Origin: Actinomycetes bacterium
Lineage (GTDB): Bacteria > Actinomycetota > Acidimicrobiia > Acidimicrobiales > Acidimicrobiaceae
Assembly: GCA_021833085.1 (NCBI GenBank)
Contig: JAKBGL010000070.1
Location: 1-6,532 of the forward strand
Length of the DNA stretch: 6,532 nt
Direction: 5' to 3'
The stretch's first letter is position 1, and every line of letters starts with the position of its first letter. Position numbers and translations under genes: made by a program. This document shows, one piece after another, positions 5,423 to 6,532 of this stretch. Below the pieces are notes generated by a model, which was not told the origin of the DNA, ran no database searches, and was given only the letters and a program-made list of their open reading frames with translations.

Positions 5423-6475
5423 ATGTCAGAGGCACTAGATTTCTTATCGATCGGAGAGGTGCTTACGTTAATTAAAAAAGACTTTCCTGACGTATCCATA
5501 TCAAAGATCCGTTACCTAGAGAGTCAAGGTTTAATTGATCCCGAGAGGACACCCTCTGGGTATAGGAAGTTTTATCCTTACGATATTGAGCGGCTTAAGA
5601 AGGTGCTGCATCTTCAAAGAGACTCCTTTTTACCACTAAAGGTTATAAAAGACACGCTTGACGGCCGCGTAGTAGAGCCCCAGGAACTTGTGACACAACC
5701 GACCTTGGAGTTTCAAGACCATATTGAACCTTCGAATACTCCCTTAGAGTTCGACCTTGGAACAAACTTCGAACAAAGTCAACTCGTTGATCTTGTATCG
5801 CGTTTAGCGCAAAGAGATCATGTAAAATTTGAGACGACTCAGTCGATTGATGCTGGAGATGAGCACGGTCCAGTTGAAAGGGGAGTATCGCAGTTCAAAG
5901 TAAGCGGTGGCAAGTCTATGGGGATGGCTCCGACACCAAAAGTCGACGAAATAAACACGACAATTGAGCGTCAAGACCTAATTAGAACAGCGACCGTTCA
6001 AGGCGAAGACTCCGGCGTTAACGTACCTACGTCACCCTCAACCAGTCTGAGCAACGGTACCTCCGGTGATCAAGAACCCTTTGGGCTTGCACGCGAGGAG
6101 CTGCTTTCGGTCGAGGAGCTTTCAAGACTTACAGGAGCTCGGGTTTCAGAGATTGGCGAGATTGAATCCTTCGGCCTGATTGAATCGAAAGAGATAGCCG
6201 GCGAGCGCTACTATGGAAAGTTAGACTTCGAAATTGTCCAGCTCGTGATAGTCTTCAAAAAGTACGGGGTGACCTCTAGACACCTACGTATGTATAAATT
6301 ATCTGCTGAACGCGAGGTGGGATTCGTGGAGCAGGTTATAACACCGCTCCTGCGTCAAAGAAATCCCCAAGCGCGCCACAAGGCTCAAGAGCAGGTCTCT
6401 GATTTGAGGACACTCGGTAGTTGTCTTCGAGGCTACTTTATGGAGCGTCTACTCGATAAATACAGCCACCTTTAG
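5423..6475 (+). CDS. ftsR: MerR-family transcriptional regulator, FtsR-like (Rv1828 family)
   Basis: A 350-residue DNA-binding protein of the actinobacterial Rv1828/FtsR family. The corynebacterial member is reported to activate ftsZ. The N-terminal winged helix-turn-helix (about 8-82) shows LSIGEVLTLIKKDFPDVSIS, KIRYLESQGLIDPERTPSGY and FLPLKVIKDTLD, close to the family pattern (ISKIRFLEAEGL, SGYRRF, YLPLKVI). A second MerR-like helical region covers about 226-345 (LLSVEELSRLTG, FGLIES, KKYGVTSRHLRMYK). Rv1828 is about 247 residues, so this protein is about 100 longer. The extra length lies in a linker (about 85-220) rich in Ser, Thr, Gln, Glu and Asp that looks disordered. The linker carries an ETT tripeptide (137-139). 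No effector-binding cysteines of metal-sensing MerR proteins are evident. The gene starts 21 bp after the FHA gene, with the purine-rich GAGAGA (5411-5416) six bases before ATG 5423, so the two are almost certainly co-transcribed. Confidence 0.88.
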   Translation: MSEALDFLSIGEVLTLIKKDFPDVSISKIRYLESQGLIDPERTPSGYRKFYPYDIERLKKVLHLQRDSFLPLKVIKDTLDGRVVEPQELVTQPTLEFQDHIEPSNTPLEFDLGTNFEQSQLVDLVSRLAQRDHVKFETTQSIDAGDEHGPVERGVSQFKVSGGKSMGMAPTPKVDEINTTIERQDLIRTATVQGEDSGVNVPTSPSTSLSNGTSGDQEPFGLAREELLSVEELSRLTGARVSEIGEIESFGLIESKEIAGERYYGKLDFEIVQLVIVFKKYGVTSRHLRMYKLSAEREVGFVEQVITPLLRQRNPQARHKAQEQVSDLRTLGSCLRGYFMERLLDKYSHL

Positions 6476-6511
6476 GCGGTCCGATAAGACAGTTGGTCGA
6501 ATGGAGGTAGC

Positions 6512-6532
6512 ATGGATGATCAGTGTAATGTC
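6512..6532 (+). CDS. Start of next gene, probably bifunctional nuclease (DUF151), cut by window edge
   Basis: A strong GGAGG box (6503-6507) precedes two overlapping ATGs in different frames. ATG 6512 (spacer four bases) reads M-D-D-Q-C-N-V and ATG 6516 (spacer eight) reads M-I-S-V-M. Only five to seven codons are visible, so the product cannot be read from sequence. By synteny with the actinobacterial gcvH-garA-ftsR block (Rv1829 follows Rv1828), a bifunctional nuclease-domain protein is expected. The gap to the MerR gene is 36 bp, which suits an operon. The choice between the two starts is open; 6512 better matches the four-to-five-base spacing of other genes in this window. Confidence 0.4.

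Overview
The window looks like a chromosomal segment of an actinobacterium with unusually low GC (roughly mid-40s percent by eye). The main evidence is the order gcvH, garA-like FHA protein, ftsR-like MerR regulator, then a fourth gene starting at the right edge. This matches the conserved actinobacterial block known from Mycobacterium (Rv1826 gcvH, Rv1827 garA, Rv1828, Rv1829), where a CDP-alcohol phosphatidyltransferase (Rv1822) also lies close by. The low GC, the fused nucleotidyltransferase/mutase and the zinc-ribbon form of GarA would fit the Acidimicrobiia (Acidithrix-type organisms), but that placement is inference.

Layout. Bases 1-231 hold no convincing complete gene; a weak divergent partial ORF may run off the left edge. 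Next on the + strand are a membrane CDP-alcohol phosphatidyltransferase (232-831) and a large three-domain protein (900-3452). The latter has an intact sugar-1-phosphate nucleotidyltransferase domain, a left-handed beta-helix, and a phosphohexomutase-like domain whose catalytic loops are eroded. Only 9 bp beyond it, and convergent with it, lies a small two-helix LapA-domain membrane protein on the - strand (3462-3839). A non-coding stretch of about 590 bp follows (3840-4432), with several hairpins and promoter-like boxes. After it, all on the + strand, come gcvH (4433-4816), the zinc-ribbon/FHA protein (4919-5401), a MerR-type regulator with a long linker (5423-6475), and the first codons of a probable bifunctional nuclease gene (from about 6512).

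How the genes fit together. The left half concerns the envelope: phospholipid headgroup transfer, nucleotide-sugar supply and a small membrane protein. The right half is the conserved gcvH-garA-ftsR block. It links a lipoyl carrier of one-carbon metabolism, a phospho-switch protein that in mycobacteria and corynebacteria restrains 2-oxoglutarate dehydrogenase, and a regulator implicated in cell-division gene control in corynebacteria. The FHA protein keeps an ETT phospho-acceptor motif like that of GarA/OdhI, so a Ser/Thr-kinase switch is probably conserved here.

I see no mobile element, CRISPR array, tRNA or rRNA. Most of the window is ordinary core genome. The points most worth a second look are the degenerate mutase domain, the zinc-ribbon GarA, the long FtsR linker that also contains an ETT motif, and the structured region upstream of gcvH.
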